This document shows, one piece after another, positions 1 through 8,727 of a stretch of 64,000 nucleotides of DNA (position 1 is its first letter; the number at the start of each line of letters is the position of its first letter). Both the position numbers and the translations under genes were made by a program. The notes under the pieces were generated by a model, which was not told the DNA's origin, did not search any database, and saw only the letters and a program-made list of their open reading frames with translations. The DNA lies in NCBI GenBank assembly GCA_904396155.1, contig CAJFOI010000050.1:1-64000 (forward strand). Reading direction: 5' to 3'. This DNA comes from Candidatus Avispirillum faecium (lineage in GTDB: Bacteria; Bacillota; Clostridia; Oscillospirales; CAG-272).

Positions 1-143
1 CTTTAGTTTGCAGTGTTTTCCCTGTGACTTTGGTTTGCGTTGCTTCCCTTGTAAGGGGAGGCTTTAGTTTGCAGTGTTTTCCTTGTGGTTTTGGCTTGCG
101 TTGCTTCCCTTGTAAGGGGAGGCTTTAATTAGTGCTGTTTCTC
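1..143. repeat. 61-bp tandem direct repeat, about 2.3 copies
   Basis: Two full copies start at 1 and 62 and a diverging partial copy starts at 123, each opening with CTTTAGTTTGCAGTG or a variant. Each unit ends in the short inverted repeat CTTCCCTTGTAAGGGGAG. The array may extend left of the window. The unit lacks spacers, so it is not CRISPR. The following bases to about 280 contain looser copies of the same words (for example GCATAACGCCAC at two places) and no convincing gene. Confidence 0.75.
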
Positions 144-285
144 TCCGCAATGTTTGGCAAGCATAACGCCACAAGGAAAGGCATCGTTTCCTTTGCACAA
201 AGAGAGACTCTGGCTCATGTCGTTTCCTTCTGCAGTGTTTCGCAGGCATAACGCCACGGGGGAAGGCTCTCCTTGTGACCGCTTT

Positions 286-333
286 GCCTCCCTCTGATGA
301 GGGAGGTGTCAGCGTTAGCTGACGGAGGGAGAG
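286..333. repeat. double-hairpin interspersed repeat
   Basis: A hairpin CCTCCCTC/GAGGGAGG is followed by the stem GTCAGC-GTTA-GCTGAC (308-323) and a GGAGGGAG tail. It belongs to the same family as the elements at 18631, 22622, 28366 and 55530, where the stem arms differ in sequence but still pair. Confidence 0.7.
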
Positions 334-493
334 ATACGAAAACGATCATTCGTTTACAGTAACAGAGTTTTTTGTATTGTACCACACTCCCTGACGCTTT
401 TCCATAGATTTCTCCGATTTTCCCAGGGAGAAAAAGAAAAATTTTGGCAATTCTGCGCTTGCATTCCTATAAACATAGTTGTATAATAGGTTT

Positions 494-516
494 ATGAAAA
501 TAACAAATATTTTCAT
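494..516. promoter_or_regulatory. palindrome upstream of nifS promoter (candidate operator)
   Basis: The arms ATGAAAATA and TATTTTCAT are separated by five bases and sit 9 bp upstream of the nifS -35 box. Position and symmetry suggest a dimeric regulator site. The regulator is unknown; an Rrf2-type protein (37340-37765) or a niacin repressor are possibilities only by analogy. Confidence 0.4.
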
Positions 517-525
517 GATATGCGA

Positions 526-555
526 TTGACAGTATATAATAAGAGGTGGTATACT
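526..555 (+). promoter_or_regulatory. sigma-A type promoter of the nifS operon
   Basis: -35 TTGACA at 526-531, an 18-bp spacer, -10 TATACT at 550-555. It lies about 75 bp upstream of the nifS start codon. Confidence 0.65.
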
Positions 556-629
556 GTTTTATCGTATGGAAAATAGGATGCGGAACATTCCGCTTGCATA
601 AACAGCAGGATGCAAAAAGGAGGTATGAC

Positions 630-1802
630 ATGAAGGTTTATGCCGACAACGCTGCGACGACGCCCATTTCTAAACATGCACTGGAAGAAATGGTCCGATA
701 TTACGCCCCGGAATATGAAAATGCTTCCAGTCTCCACACCCAGGGACAAGCTGCTGCGGACGCGCTGGAGGATGCAAGAACGCGCATTGCCGCGTGTCTG
801 CACTGCGACGCGGGGGGCATTTATTTTACTTCCGGAGGAAGCGAGGCGGACAATCAGGCGCTGATCTCTGCGGCCCACCTGGGGGCGAAGAAGGGAAAAC
901 GACACCTGATTTCCACAAAGATCGAGCATCATGCGGTGCTGCACACTCTGGACCGGCTGAAAAAGGAAGGCTTTGAGGTGACGCTGCTGGATGTCTCGCG
1001 AGAGGGACTGGTCACGCCGGAGCAGGTCGCCGGGGCCATTCGGGAGGATACGGCGCTGGTGAGCATCATGTTTGCCAACAACGAAATCGGCACGGTGGAG
1101 CCCATTCGGGAGATCGGCAGGATCTGCCGGAAACACAAAGTGATTTTTCACACAGATGCGGTGCAGGCGATGGGGCATGTGCATATCGATATCGAAGACA
1201 TGTGCATCGATATGCTCTCCGCTGCTGCGCATAAGTTCCACGGGCCCAAGGGCACAGGATTTTTGTACTGCAGAAGAGGCATTTACCTGGAGCCGCTGAT
1301 CTGCGGCGGTGCGCAGGAGCGGGGCAAGCGGGCCGGGACGGAAAATCTGCCGGCTATCATGGGCATGGCCGCGGCCCTGGAAGATGCATGTGCAAATCTG
1401 GATGCCTATACAAAACGGGTATCCGTCCTGCGGGACAAGATTATCCGAGAGCTTTCCAAGATCCCCCGCACCATTCTGAACGGGGATCCTGTGCGGCGTC
1501 TGCCCAACAATGTAAATATGTGTTTTGAAGGAATCGAAGGAGAAAGTCTGCTCATGATGCTGGATATGTACGGCATCTCCGCATCCTCCGGATCCGCCTG
1601 CACTTCCGGGTCTCTGGATCCCAGCCATGTGCTGCTGGCCATCGGTCTGCCCCATGAAATTGCACACGGATCCCTGCGGATTACCCTGTCGGAAAGTACC
1701 ACAGAAGAAGAAGCGGATTATATCATCGAAAAGGTTCCCGGCGTAGTGGAACGCCTGCGGGAAATGTCTCCCGTATGGGAACGGATGATGCAGACACAAT
1801 AA
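630..1802 (+). CDS. nifS: cysteine desulfurase, NifS/IscS family
   Basis: A 390-residue PLP enzyme that takes sulfur from cysteine, giving alanine and an enzyme persulfide for Fe-S clusters and tRNA thiolation. The PLP lysine lies in AHKFHGPKG (about K202), the conserved EHHAVL histidine is present, and the mobile-loop cysteine is in SGSACTSG (about C324). Length is normal for the family. The start at 630 is chosen because AAGGAGG (616-622) precedes it; an upstream in-frame ATG at 546 overlaps the promoter. It is first in an operon with nifU, nadA, an SGNH hydrolase and mnmA. NadA needs a [4Fe-4S] cluster and MnmA needs persulfide sulfur, so this enzyme probably feeds both. Confidence 0.93.
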   Translation: MKVYADNAATTPISKHALEEMVRYYAPEYENASSLHTQGQAAADALEDARTRIAACLHCDAGGIYFTSGGSEADNQALISAAHLGAKKGKRHLISTKIEHHAVLHTLDRLKKEGFEVTLLDVSREGLVTPEQVAGAIREDTALVSIMFANNEIGTVEPIREIGRICRKHKVIFHTDAVQAMGHVHIDIEDMCIDMLSAAAHKFHGPKGTGFLYCRRGIYLEPLICGGAQERGKRAGTENLPAIMGMAAALEDACANLDAYTKRVSVLRDKIIRELSKIPRTILNGDPVRRLPNNVNMCFEGIEGESLLMMLDMYGISASSGSACTSGSLDPSHVLLAIGLPHEIAHGSLRITLSESTTEEEADYIIEKVPGVVERLREMSPVWERMMQTQ

Positions 1803-1829
1803 CTACCAAAAGTCAGGAGGAAAATATAT

Positions 1830-2264
1830 ATGGCAATGGGATACAGTGAAAAGGTGATGGATCACTTCCAGCATCCCCGCAATGTGGGGAAAATGGACGA
1901 TGCAGATGGCATCGGAGAAGTGGGCAACGCCAAATGCGGCGATATCATGAAAGTGTACTTGAAAATAAAGGACGATGTGATCGAAGATGTAAAATTCAAC
2001 ACCTTCGGCTGTGCTTCCGCTATTGCGACCAGTTCCATGGCGACGGAGCTGATCAAGGGCAAGCCCCTGAGCGAAGCGCTTGCTCTGACCAATCAGGCGG
2101 TCGTAGAGGCACTGGACGGACTGCCTCCGGTGAAGATCCACTGCTCTGTGCTGGCGGAGGAGGCCATCAAGGCTGCCATCAAGGATTATTACGACAAAAA
2201 CGGCATCTCCTATGATCCCGACACGTTCAAAGAGAGCGGCTGTACGCACTGCTGCCACAACTAA
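1830..2264 (+). CDS. nifU: Fe-S cluster scaffold, NifU/IscU N-terminal type
   Basis: A 144-residue cytosolic scaffold on which NifS builds Fe-S clusters. The three scaffold cysteines are visible: C36 (in AKCGD, with the conserved D38), C61 (FGCASAIA) and C105 (HCSVLAEEA). Only the IscU-like domain is present; there is no C-terminal Nfu domain. The tail carries an extra CTHCCHN cysteine cluster. A strong GTCAGGAGG site precedes the start, 27 bp after the nifS stop, so the two genes are surely co-transcribed. The IscU-type rather than SufU-type assignment rests on the NifS pairing and overall sequence, and the name is the less certain part. Confidence 0.92.
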   Translation: MAMGYSEKVMDHFQHPRNVGKMDDADGIGEVGNAKCGDIMKVYLKIKDDVIEDVKFNTFGCASAIATSSMATELIKGKPLSEALALTNQAVVEALDGLPPVKIHCSVLAEEAIKAAIKDYYDKNGISYDPDTFKESGCTHCCHN

Positions 2265-2281
2265 AACAGCGGAGACAATGT

Positions 2282-3193
2282 ATGCTTAGACAGATTCAGG
2301 ACGAAATCCTGCGGCTGAAAAAAGAGCGGGATGTCACCATCCTTGCCCACAGCTATCAGTCGGCGGATGTCACCGAAGTGGCGGACTTTGTGGGGGATTC
2401 CTATGCTCTGGCGCAGGCAGCCGCAAAGGTAAAAAGCGAGACAGTTATTCTATGCGGCGTGCGGTTCATGGCGGAAGGGGTCAAGCTGTTGTGCCCGGAC
2501 AAGCGGGTGTTTTTATCCCACGGGGGCGCGGGATGTCCCATGGCGGAACAGCTCTCGCCTGAGGAAATCCGCGCATATAAACGGGCCCACCCGGATTGTA
2601 CCGTGGTGGCTTACATAAACACTACCGCCGCGCTGAAAGCGGAGTGCGATGTGTGTGTTACCTCCTCCTCGGCGGTAAAAATTGTATCTGCCCTTCCGGG
2701 GAAGGAAATCCTGTTTATCCCGGACCGCAACTTGGGCGCCTATGTGGCGGCCCGCGTGCCGGATAAGACCTTTACCTTTATGGACGGGGGCTGCCCCATT
2801 CACGGCGCCGTCGGAAGGGAGGAAGCTCTTGCCGCAAAGGCTGCCCATCCGGACGCCCTGCTGCTGGTTCATCCGGAGTGTCCCCCGGATGTCTGCAGCC
2901 TTTCGGACTTTGTGGGCTCCACCACAGACATTATGCGCTATGCAAAGGATTCCTCTGCGGGTGAATTTATCATCGGAACGGAAAATGCCATCGTAGCGCA
3001 TTTGCAGATGCAGTGTCCCCAAAAGACCTTTTATCCGATGTCCAAGCATCTGATCTGCGCCGATATGCGGCTGACCACCCTTTCTGACGTATTGAACTGC
3101 GCAAAGGGCGCCGGAGAAGAAATCACGCTGGATCCGGATACTGCCATAAAAGCCCGCCGGTGTATCGAGGAGATGATCCGGCTGGGCGGCTGA
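2282..3193 (+). CDS. nadA: quinolinate synthase A
   Basis: Condenses iminoaspartate with dihydroxyacetone phosphate to quinolinate, the first dedicated ring-forming step of de novo NAD synthesis, using an oxygen-sensitive [4Fe-4S] cluster. The 303 residues match the short NadA form. Family motifs are present: HSYQ near residue 23, CGVRFMAE, CTVVAYINTTA, SSSAVKI, PDRNLGAYV, HPECPPDV and GTENAI, with cluster-ligand cysteines in the CGV, CPPDVC and QCPQKTF regions. It begins 17 bp after nifU. NadB and NadC are not in the window, so the pathway must be completed elsewhere or by another aspartate-oxidising enzyme. The coupling to nifS/nifU fits maturation of its cluster. Confidence 0.95.
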   Translation: MLRQIQDEILRLKKERDVTILAHSYQSADVTEVADFVGDSYALAQAAAKVKSETVILCGVRFMAEGVKLLCPDKRVFLSHGGAGCPMAEQLSPEEIRAYKRAHPDCTVVAYINTTAALKAECDVCVTSSSAVKIVSALPGKEILFIPDRNLGAYVAARVPDKTFTFMDGGCPIHGAVGREEALAAKAAHPDALLLVHPECPPDVCSLSDFVGSTTDIMRYAKDSSAGEFIIGTENAIVAHLQMQCPQKTFYPMSKHLICADMRLTTLSDVLNCAKGAGEEITLDPDTAIKARRCIEEMIRLGG

Positions 3194-3246
3194 TCATACG
3201 ATGCCCGGCTTGCAGCCGGGCAAAACTTGTATATATGGAGACAATC

Positions 3247-3951
3247 ATGAAAACGATCGATCAGGTCATTCGCCCGGGTCTTTTCGGAGACTTCGGTCCC
3301 TCTGCCGACAGGCGGCGCGTGGAATTTGACATCAAGAACTCCGCCGCTGTCTGCTCTGAGACGCCGGTGGATTTGGTGCTGGCGGGAGATTCCATCGTCC
3401 ATTTCTGGGACGAAAATATCTATTTCAGAGACAGAGGGGTCGTGCTGAACCGGGGGATCGAAGGCGATCAGGCCCATGTGCTGGTCCGCCGATTCCAGGC
3501 AGATGTGATCCAGCTGCGTCCTCGTGTCTGCGTGCTCCTCATCGGCATCAACAACACCTGGGCTATTTTGGACGGGCCCAACTGTACCGATGGATTTTAC
3601 GATGAACAGCTGATCTGCGGATGGGTGCTTCATCTGAAAATGTGCTATCAGCGCATGCTGCACATGCTGCAGGCAGCGGGAATCCAGGCTGTGCTGTGCT
3701 CCCTTTTGCCCATGGGCGAGCCTGTGCCTACGTATCTTGCCCGCAGCCGGGCCGCCGCCAGAGCCAACGGGATGCTGCGGGCGCTTGCAAAGGAAGAAGG
3801 CTGTGCCTTTGCAAATTTCTTTGATGCCATGACGGGGGACGACGGGGAAACCCTGCGGGAGGGTCTTTCCTGGGATGGGATCCATCCCCACTGGGCCGGT
3901 TATTCCATTATGACGGAGATTTTGAATCCCATTTTGGATGTATTACTATGA
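3247..3951 (+). CDS. SGNH/GDSL hydrolase
   Basis: A 234-residue probable esterase/lipase-fold hydrolase of unknown substrate. Block I is VLAGDSIVHF (nucleophile about S49), block III is LLIGINNTW (Asn), and block V is WDGIHPHWAGY with the catalytic Asp-His pair near the C-terminus. There is no signal peptide, so it is cytosolic. The start at 3247 is chosen for the GGAG at 3237-3240; an ATG at 3235 is also possible. Its stop overlaps the mnmA start by 4 bases, so it is translationally coupled to mnmA, although no known link between an SGNH hydrolase and sulfur or NAD metabolism explains this. Confidence 0.85.
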   Translation: MKTIDQVIRPGLFGDFGPSADRRRVEFDIKNSAAVCSETPVDLVLAGDSIVHFWDENIYFRDRGVVLNRGIEGDQAHVLVRRFQADVIQLRPRVCVLLIGINNTWAILDGPNCTDGFYDEQLICGWVLHLKMCYQRMLHMLQAAGIQAVLCSLLPMGEPVPTYLARSRAAARANGMLRALAKEEGCAFANFFDAMTGDDGETLREGLSWDGIHPHWAGYSIMTEILNPILDVLL

Positions 3952-5045
3952 AGAAGGTTCTGATCGCCATGAGCGGCGGCGTAGATTCCTCCGCCGCGGC
4001 GCTGCTGCTGCAAAAGGAAGGATACGACTGCGCCGGCGCCATGATGCGGCTGTATGTACCGGGAATGGATCTGCAAAAGGAATCGGGAAGGGTTTTGTCC
4101 GGCGCAGATGCCGTCACCGACGCAGAACGGGATGCGGCGGCCGCGGCCGCCGCGTTGGGAATCCCTTTTTCCATATACGATATGCGGGGGGATTTTTTTC
4201 GTTGGGTCATTCAGGATTTCATCGACGTGTACAAAGCCGGCGACACGCCCAATCCCTGTATTACCTGCAATCGAACGATGAAATTCGGTGCATTTTTGGA
4301 TATGGCCCGGCGGATGGGATATGACAAAATTGCCACCGGCCATTATGCCAGAGTTTCCTGTGAAAACGGCCGGTATACGTTATATAAGGCAGATGACCCT
4401 GCTAAAGACCAAAGCTATGTGCTCTGGTCTCTTGGGCAAGAGCAGTTATCTTCCCTATTGCTCCCTCTGGGAAGCCGAAACAAGGAAGAAGCCCGGGCAG
4501 CTGCCAGGGCCGGTGCTTTGGGCACGGCGGACAAAAAGGAAAGTCAGGACATCTGTTTCGTCCCGGACGGAGACTATGCGGGTTTTATCGAACGCACACT
4601 GGGGATCTCCTTCCCGGAGGGGGACTTTGTAGACGAGCAGGGCAGGGTCCTGGGACGGCACCGGGGGATCATCCGCTATACGGTGGGCCAGCGCCGGGGA
4701 CTGGGGATTTCCGCTGGAGAACCCCTGTATGTGCTTTCCAAGGATGCAAAGAAAAACCAGATCGTGCTGGGACCGGAGAAGGGACTGTTTTCCGGCGGAC
4801 TTTCGGCGGTGCGCGCCAATTGGACCTGCGGACAGGCGCCCGCCTCTCCCCTTCGGGTGCAGGCGCGGATCCGGTACAATCAAAAGGCATTTCCCGCCAC
4901 AGTGGTCCGGGCAGGGGAGGATGCCTTCTGCCTGGCATTTGACGCGCCGCAGCGGGCGGTTTCGCCTGGACAGTCTGTAGTGCTGTATGCGGGTGCCCGC
5001 GTTCTGGGCGGAGGGATCATCGCCGCCGCACAGCCTACAGGGTGA
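3948..5045 (+). CDS. mnmA: tRNA 2-thiouridylase MnmA
   Basis: Installs the 2-thio group on the wobble uridine of Lys/Glu/Gln tRNAs, activating U34 with ATP and taking sulfur from a cysteine desulfurase. The 365 residues show the PP-loop SGGVDSS at the N-terminus, the catalytic pair C104 (PNPCITCN) and C203 (SQDICFVP), the tRNA-contact GHYAR, DQSYVLW, and a C-terminal beta-barrel starting at YTVGQRRGLG. All catalytic residues are intact. In many Firmicutes a dedicated desulfurase gene accompanies mnmA, and here nifS leads the same operon. It is the last gene before the terminator at 5053. Confidence 0.95.
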   Translation: MKKVLIAMSGGVDSSAAALLLQKEGYDCAGAMMRLYVPGMDLQKESGRVLSGADAVTDAERDAAAAAAALGIPFSIYDMRGDFFRWVIQDFIDVYKAGDTPNPCITCNRTMKFGAFLDMARRMGYDKIATGHYARVSCENGRYTLYKADDPAKDQSYVLWSLGQEQLSSLLLPLGSRNKEEARAAARAGALGTADKKESQDICFVPDGDYAGFIERTLGISFPEGDFVDEQGRVLGRHRGIIRYTVGQRRGLGISAGEPLYVLSKDAKKNQIVLGPEKGLFSGGLSAVRANWTCGQAPASPLRVQARIRYNQKAFPATVVRAGEDAFCLAFDAPQRAVSPGQSVVLYAGARVLGGGIIAAAQPTG

Positions 5046-5052
5046 CGCAGGC

Positions 5053-5096
5053 AAACACAGCGCCCCTTTCGCATATGCGAAAGGGGCGCTGTGTTT
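5053..5096. terminator. bidirectional terminator between mnmA and glnN
   Basis: A perfect 44-bp palindrome beginning AAACACAGCGCCCC and ending GGGGCGCTGTGTTT, with terminal A and T runs. It serves mnmA (+) and glnN (-), whose stop is 10 bp away. Confidence 0.85.
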
Positions 5097-5105
5097 ATGG
5101 AAGAA

Positions 5106-7190
5106 TCACTTGATGGAAAACAGCATGTCCCCATAGCTGGGATAAGGCCAGAAGTCCGCCGCAGTCAGCTGCTCCAATGCGTCTCCGTCACTGCGCAGCG
5201 CATCCATTGCAGACAGTACGGTGTCCTTGTAATAGAAGGCGGCATCTTTGGAGTTTGTATACTTGTCCGCTTCTGCAAGGGCCGCTTCCAGGGTTTCCAA
5301 TTTTCCGTAAAAAGAGTCTGTCAGGGCAGAGATACGCTCCAGGAGCTTTTTTTCTGCGCTGCAGGAGACAAAGGCCTCTTTGGACGCTGCGTTTGCCGCC
5401 AGCTGTGACGCGTATGCGCTTGCGGCGGGGAAAATATCGTGCCTTGCCATGTCGATCATGGTGAGGGCTTCAATGTTCAGCGTTTTGCAGTAATTTTCCA
5501 GGTTGATCTCGTAGCGGGACTTCATTTCCGGGAGAGAAAATACGTTGTGTGTTGTAAACAGCGCAATATTTTTATCATCCAGCAGGTGGGAGAGAGCCTC
5601 CGGCGTGCTCTTCAAATTGGACAGTCCCCGCCGCTCTGCTTCTGCAATCCAGCTTTCATCGTAGCCGTTGCCGTTGAACAGGATTCGCTTGTGCTGTGCG
5701 ATCGTCCGTTTGATCAGTTCGTGGAGCGAAGAGGTGAAATCCTGCGCCCCTTCCAGTTCGTCGGCAAAGATGCGCAGTTCTTCCGCGACGGCGGTATTCA
5801 AAACAGTATTGGGCGTGGCGATAGACTGAGAGGAGCCTGCCATGCGGAATTCAAACCGGTTTCCCGTAAAGGCGAAGGGGGAGGTCCGGTTGCGGTCCGT
5901 ATTGTCCTTTGGAAACCTGGGCAGCACGTGCACGCCGATTTTCATCAGCAGTGTTTCCTTGGAGTCGTAAGGGCGGTCGGCCTCGATTGCCTCTAAGATT
6001 TCCATTAACTCGTCGCCTATGAATATGGACATCACTGCCGGGGGAGCTTCGTTTGCCCCCAGACGATGGTCGTTGCCGGCACTTGCCACGGAAATGCGGA
6101 GCATGTCCTGGTATTCGTCCACCGCCTTGATCACGGCGCACAAAAACAGCAAGAACTGGGCGTTTTCATAAGGGGTTTGTCCGGCTTCCAGCAGGTTGGT
6201 GCCGGTATTGGTGATCATGGACCAGTTGTTGTGTTTGCCGCTTCCGTTGACACCTTCAAAGGGCTTTTCGTGGAGCAGACAGACCATGCCGTGCCGACGG
6301 GCAACCTTTTTCATCATTTCCATGGTCAGCTGATTGTGGTCTACGGCAATGTTGCTGGTAGTAAAGATAGGCGCCAGCTCATGCTGCGCCGGAGCTACCT
6401 CGTTGTGCTTGGTTTTTGCCAGCACCCCCAGTTTCCACAGGGTTTCATCCAGGTCCTTCATGTAATCTGCCACTGCAGGCTTCAGCGTGCCGAAATAGTG
6501 ATCGTCCATTTCCTGCCCCTTGGGAGGCTTGCAGCCGAACAGGGTACGGCCCGTATAAATCAAATCCTTGCGCGCTTCATACATTTCCCGGGAAATCAGG
6601 AAATACTCCTGTTCCGGCCCCACGGTGGTTTTTACACCGGTCACATCCTCGTTGCCGAAGAGCTTCAAAACCCGCAGTGCCTGCTTGTTGAGGGCTTCCA
6701 TAGAGCGGAGCAGGGGCGTTTTTTGGTCCAGCGCCTCTCCTCCGTAGGAGCAGAAGGCAGTGGGGATGCACAGCGTCCCTTCCTTAATAAAGGCGTAGGA
6801 GGTGGGGTCCCAGGCGGTATAACCTCTGGCCTCAAAGGTGGCACGCAGTCCGCCGGAGGGGAAGGAAGAGGCGTCGGGCTCTCCCCGAACCAGCTCCTTG
6901 CCGGAAAATTCCATGATCACATTTCCGTTGTCTGTGGGGGAAATGAAACTGTCGTGCTTTTCTGCGGTGATTCCGGTCATGGGCTGGAACCAGTGCGTAT
7001 AGTGGGTCGCCCCGTTTTCAATGGCCCAGTCCTTCATGGCATTTGCCACGACGGTGGCCACTTCCAGGCTCATACGCTTGCCGTCCAGGAAGGATTTTTT
7101 CATCAGCTTGTACGTTTCTCTGGGCAGTCGCTCCTGCATCACCTTGTCGTTGAAAACAAGGCAGCCAAACATTTCCGGTACTGTTGCCAT
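5106..7190 (-). CDS. glnN: glutamine synthetase type III
   Basis: ATP-dependent synthesis of glutamine from glutamate and ammonia. The 694-residue length is that of GSIII, far longer than GSI or GSII. Diagnostic segments are the N-terminal [29 protein letters not shown] (metal ligands), [23 protein letters not shown], the [14 protein letters not shown] nucleotide and glutamate loop, and [13 protein letters not shown]. The ribosome site is weak (GGGGGT, 10 bp upstream of the ATG). It is a single gene with its own promoter at 7283-7311 and shares a terminator with mnmA. No ammonium transporter or PII gene is adjacent. Confidence 0.96.
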   Translation of the reverse strand: MATVPEMFGCLVFNDKVMQERLPRETYKLMKKSFLDGKRMSLEVATVVANAMKDWAIENGATHYTHWFQPMTGITAEKHDSFISPTDNGNVIMEFSGKELVRGEPDASSFPSGGLRATFEARGYTAWDPTSYAFIKEGTLCIPTAFCSYGGEALDQKTPLLRSMEALNKQALRVLKLFGNEDVTGVKTTVGPEQEYFLISREMYEARKDLIYTGRTLFGCKPPKGQEMDDHYFGTLKPAVADYMKDLDETLWKLGVLAKTKHNEVAPAQHELAPIFTTSNIAVDHNQLTMEMMKKVARRHGMVCLLHEKPFEGVNGSGKHNNWSMITNTGTNLLEAGQTPYENAQFLLFLCAVIKAVDEYQDMLRISVASAGNDHRLGANEAPPAVMSIFIGDELMEILEAIEADRPYDSKETLLMKIGVHVLPRFPKDNTDRNRTSPFAFTGNRFEFRMAGSSQSIATPNTVLNTAVAEELRIFADELEGAQDFTSSLHELIKRTIAQHKRILFNGNGYDESWIAEAERRGLSNLKSTPEALSHLLDDKNIALFTTHNVFSLPEMKSRYEINLENYCKTLNIEALTMIDMARHDIFPAASAYASQLAANAASKEAFVSCSAEKKLLERISALTDSFYGKLETLEAALAEADKYTNSKDAAFYYKDTVLSAMDALRSDGDALEQLTAADFWPYPSYGDMLFSIK

Positions 7191-7282
7191 AAAAAATATA
7201 CCCCCGTAAATCCTGTGTGAAACAAAAACAATAGAGAAAGCGCCGCAGAAATTTTACAGCGCCGAACCATTTATCTACATTC

Positions 7283-7311
7283 ATTATACTTGCCGGAAAA
7301 AACTCTATCAA
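7283..7311 (-). promoter_or_regulatory. glnN promoter
   Basis: On the minus strand, -35 TTGATA (7306-7311), 17-bp spacer, -10 TATAAT (7283-7288). This gives a leader of roughly 85 nt that contains a short G/C hairpin (GGCGC...GCGCT) of unknown role. The stretch 7312-7425 shows nothing else. Confidence 0.7.
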
Positions 7312-7425
7312 GGCTTTTTGGGAAAAAAAGTGTGAAATTCATAGGTTTTTGCATCTTATACAAGGAAAGCTTTTCGGAAAAGAGAGCCTTTGTAGAATTT
7401 TGTGATGCAAAATCCAAAAAGAATA

Positions 7426-7482
7426 TTGACACCGTGTCAGAAACGTGCTATAGTATATATGCTGTATTTTGACATCGTGTCA
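7426..7482 (+). promoter_or_regulatory. promoter with two 13-bp TetR-type operators
   Basis: -35 TTGACA (7426-7431), 17-bp spacer, -10 TATAGT (7449-7454). A perfect palindrome TGACACCGTGTCA (7427-7439) overlaps the -35 box. A near-copy TGACATCGTGTCA (7470-7482) lies just downstream of the expected transcription start, 43 bp away, about four helical turns. The obvious candidate ligand is the TetR-family protein encoded third in the operon, which would then repress its own operon. Confidence 0.75.
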
Positions 7483-7532
7483 GAAAATGGACTGCTGCCC
7501 AAACGCTCTGGAAGAACGAAGGAGGAGAAACC

Positions 7533-8705
7533 ATGCTTGGAAATTTTTCGTATTGTAATCCCACGAAGCTCTATTTCGGAGAGGACGCACTGGACGGCTT
7601 GCAGGCAGAGCTGCCCAAATACGGCAAGAATGTGGTACTGATTTACGGAGGCGGATCCATCAAAAAAAACGGCATCTATGAGGCAGTCGTCAAAATTCTG
7701 AAGGCCAACGGCAAGGATGTGGCGGAGATTTCCGGCGTCATGCCCAACCCCACGGTGGATAAACTTTATGAGGGAGTAAAGATCGCCCGCGGGCATAAAG
7801 CCGACCTGCTGCTGGCGGTGGGCGGCGGATCTGTCTGTGACTATGCAAAGGCGGTCTCTGTTTCGGTGCACTGTACAGAGGATCCTTGGGAGAAATATTA
7901 CGTTCGGTTTGAGGAACCCTCCTGCGAGACGCTGCCGGTGGGCTGCGTGCTCACCATGGTGGGCACCGGCTCCGAGATGAACGCCGGCGCGGTAATCACC
8001 AATCCCCACACCCACAGGAAAATCGGTCATGTGTTTGCTGATGAAAAGATCATGCCGAGATTTGCCATTCTGAATCCCAGGTATACCCTGACCCTGCCCC
8101 ATTACCAGATGGTGGCCGGTATTTATGACATCTTTAACCACATCTGTGAGCAGTATTTTTCCGGAGAGGACGACAATGTGAGCGATTATATCAGTGAAGG
8201 TCTTATGCGTTCGGTGATCTACGCCAGCCGTATTGCAAACAAGGATCCGCAAAACTACGAGGCCCGCAGCAATTTGATGTGGGCGGCCACCTGGGCACTG
8301 AACACGCTGGTTTCCCGGGGCAAATCCACCGACTGGATGGTGCATATGCTGGGCCAGTCGGTAGGGGCCTATACCAACGCCACTCACGGAATGACCCTGG
8401 CGGCCGTTTCCCTGCCTTATTACCGGTACATTCTGCCCTGGGGGCTGAAGAAATTCCAGCGGTTTGCCGTAAATGTGTGGGATGTGGATCCCGCAGGCAA
8501 AACGGATGAACAGGTTGCAAAAGAAGGACTGGCTGCCATGGAGGCCTGGATGCGGGAGCTGGGTCTTGCAATGCATATTTCGGAGCTTGGTGCCACAGAG
8601 GACATGCTGGAGGGCATCGCCGACGGTACCCTCCTTATGAACGGCGGGTACAAGGTTTTGACCCATGAGGAGATCGTCTCCATTTTGCGGGAGAGTCTTG
8701 CATAA
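7533..8705 (+). CDS. iron-containing alcohol dehydrogenase (butanol dehydrogenase-like)
   Basis: A 390-residue NAD(P)H-dependent group III alcohol/aldehyde dehydrogenase of the BdhA/YqhD type. Visible signatures are YGGGSIKKNGIY near residue 39, PNPTVDKLYEG, the nucleotide loop VGGGSVCDYAKA, GTGSEMNAGAVI, and metal-binding histidines in YDIFNHICEQYF and NATHGMTLA. AGGAGG precedes the start. It opens an operon with DUF362, TetR, nitroreductase-like and flavodoxin genes. In this company it may detoxify reactive aldehydes or dispose of reducing power rather than act in primary fermentation; substrate is not deducible. Confidence 0.9.
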   Translation: MLGNFSYCNPTKLYFGEDALDGLQAELPKYGKNVVLIYGGGSIKKNGIYEAVVKILKANGKDVAEISGVMPNPTVDKLYEGVKIARGHKADLLLAVGGGSVCDYAKAVSVSVHCTEDPWEKYYVRFEEPSCETLPVGCVLTMVGTGSEMNAGAVITNPHTHRKIGHVFADEKIMPRFAILNPRYTLTLPHYQMVAGIYDIFNHICEQYFSGEDDNVSDYISEGLMRSVIYASRIANKDPQNYEARSNLMWAATWALNTLVSRGKSTDWMVHMLGQSVGAYTNATHGMTLAAVSLPYYRYILPWGLKKFQRFAVNVWDVDPAGKTDEQVAKEGLAAMEAWMRELGLAMHISELGATEDMLEGIADGTLLMNGGYKVLTHEEIVSILRESLA

Positions 8706-8727
8706 AAACTTTTTTGGAGGGCTTTTT

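Noticed and set aside
1-143. CRISPR array
   Set aside because: The 61-bp units adjoin directly without unique spacers and vary along their length. No cas genes are present.
513-1799. Long open frame on the minus strand opposite nifS
   Set aside because: It is the mirror of the strongly coding nifS frame, its product has no family features, and there is no ribosome site.
6066-7220. 384-codon open frame opposite glnN
   Set aside because: It is antisense to intact GSIII motifs and lacks a plausible start context.
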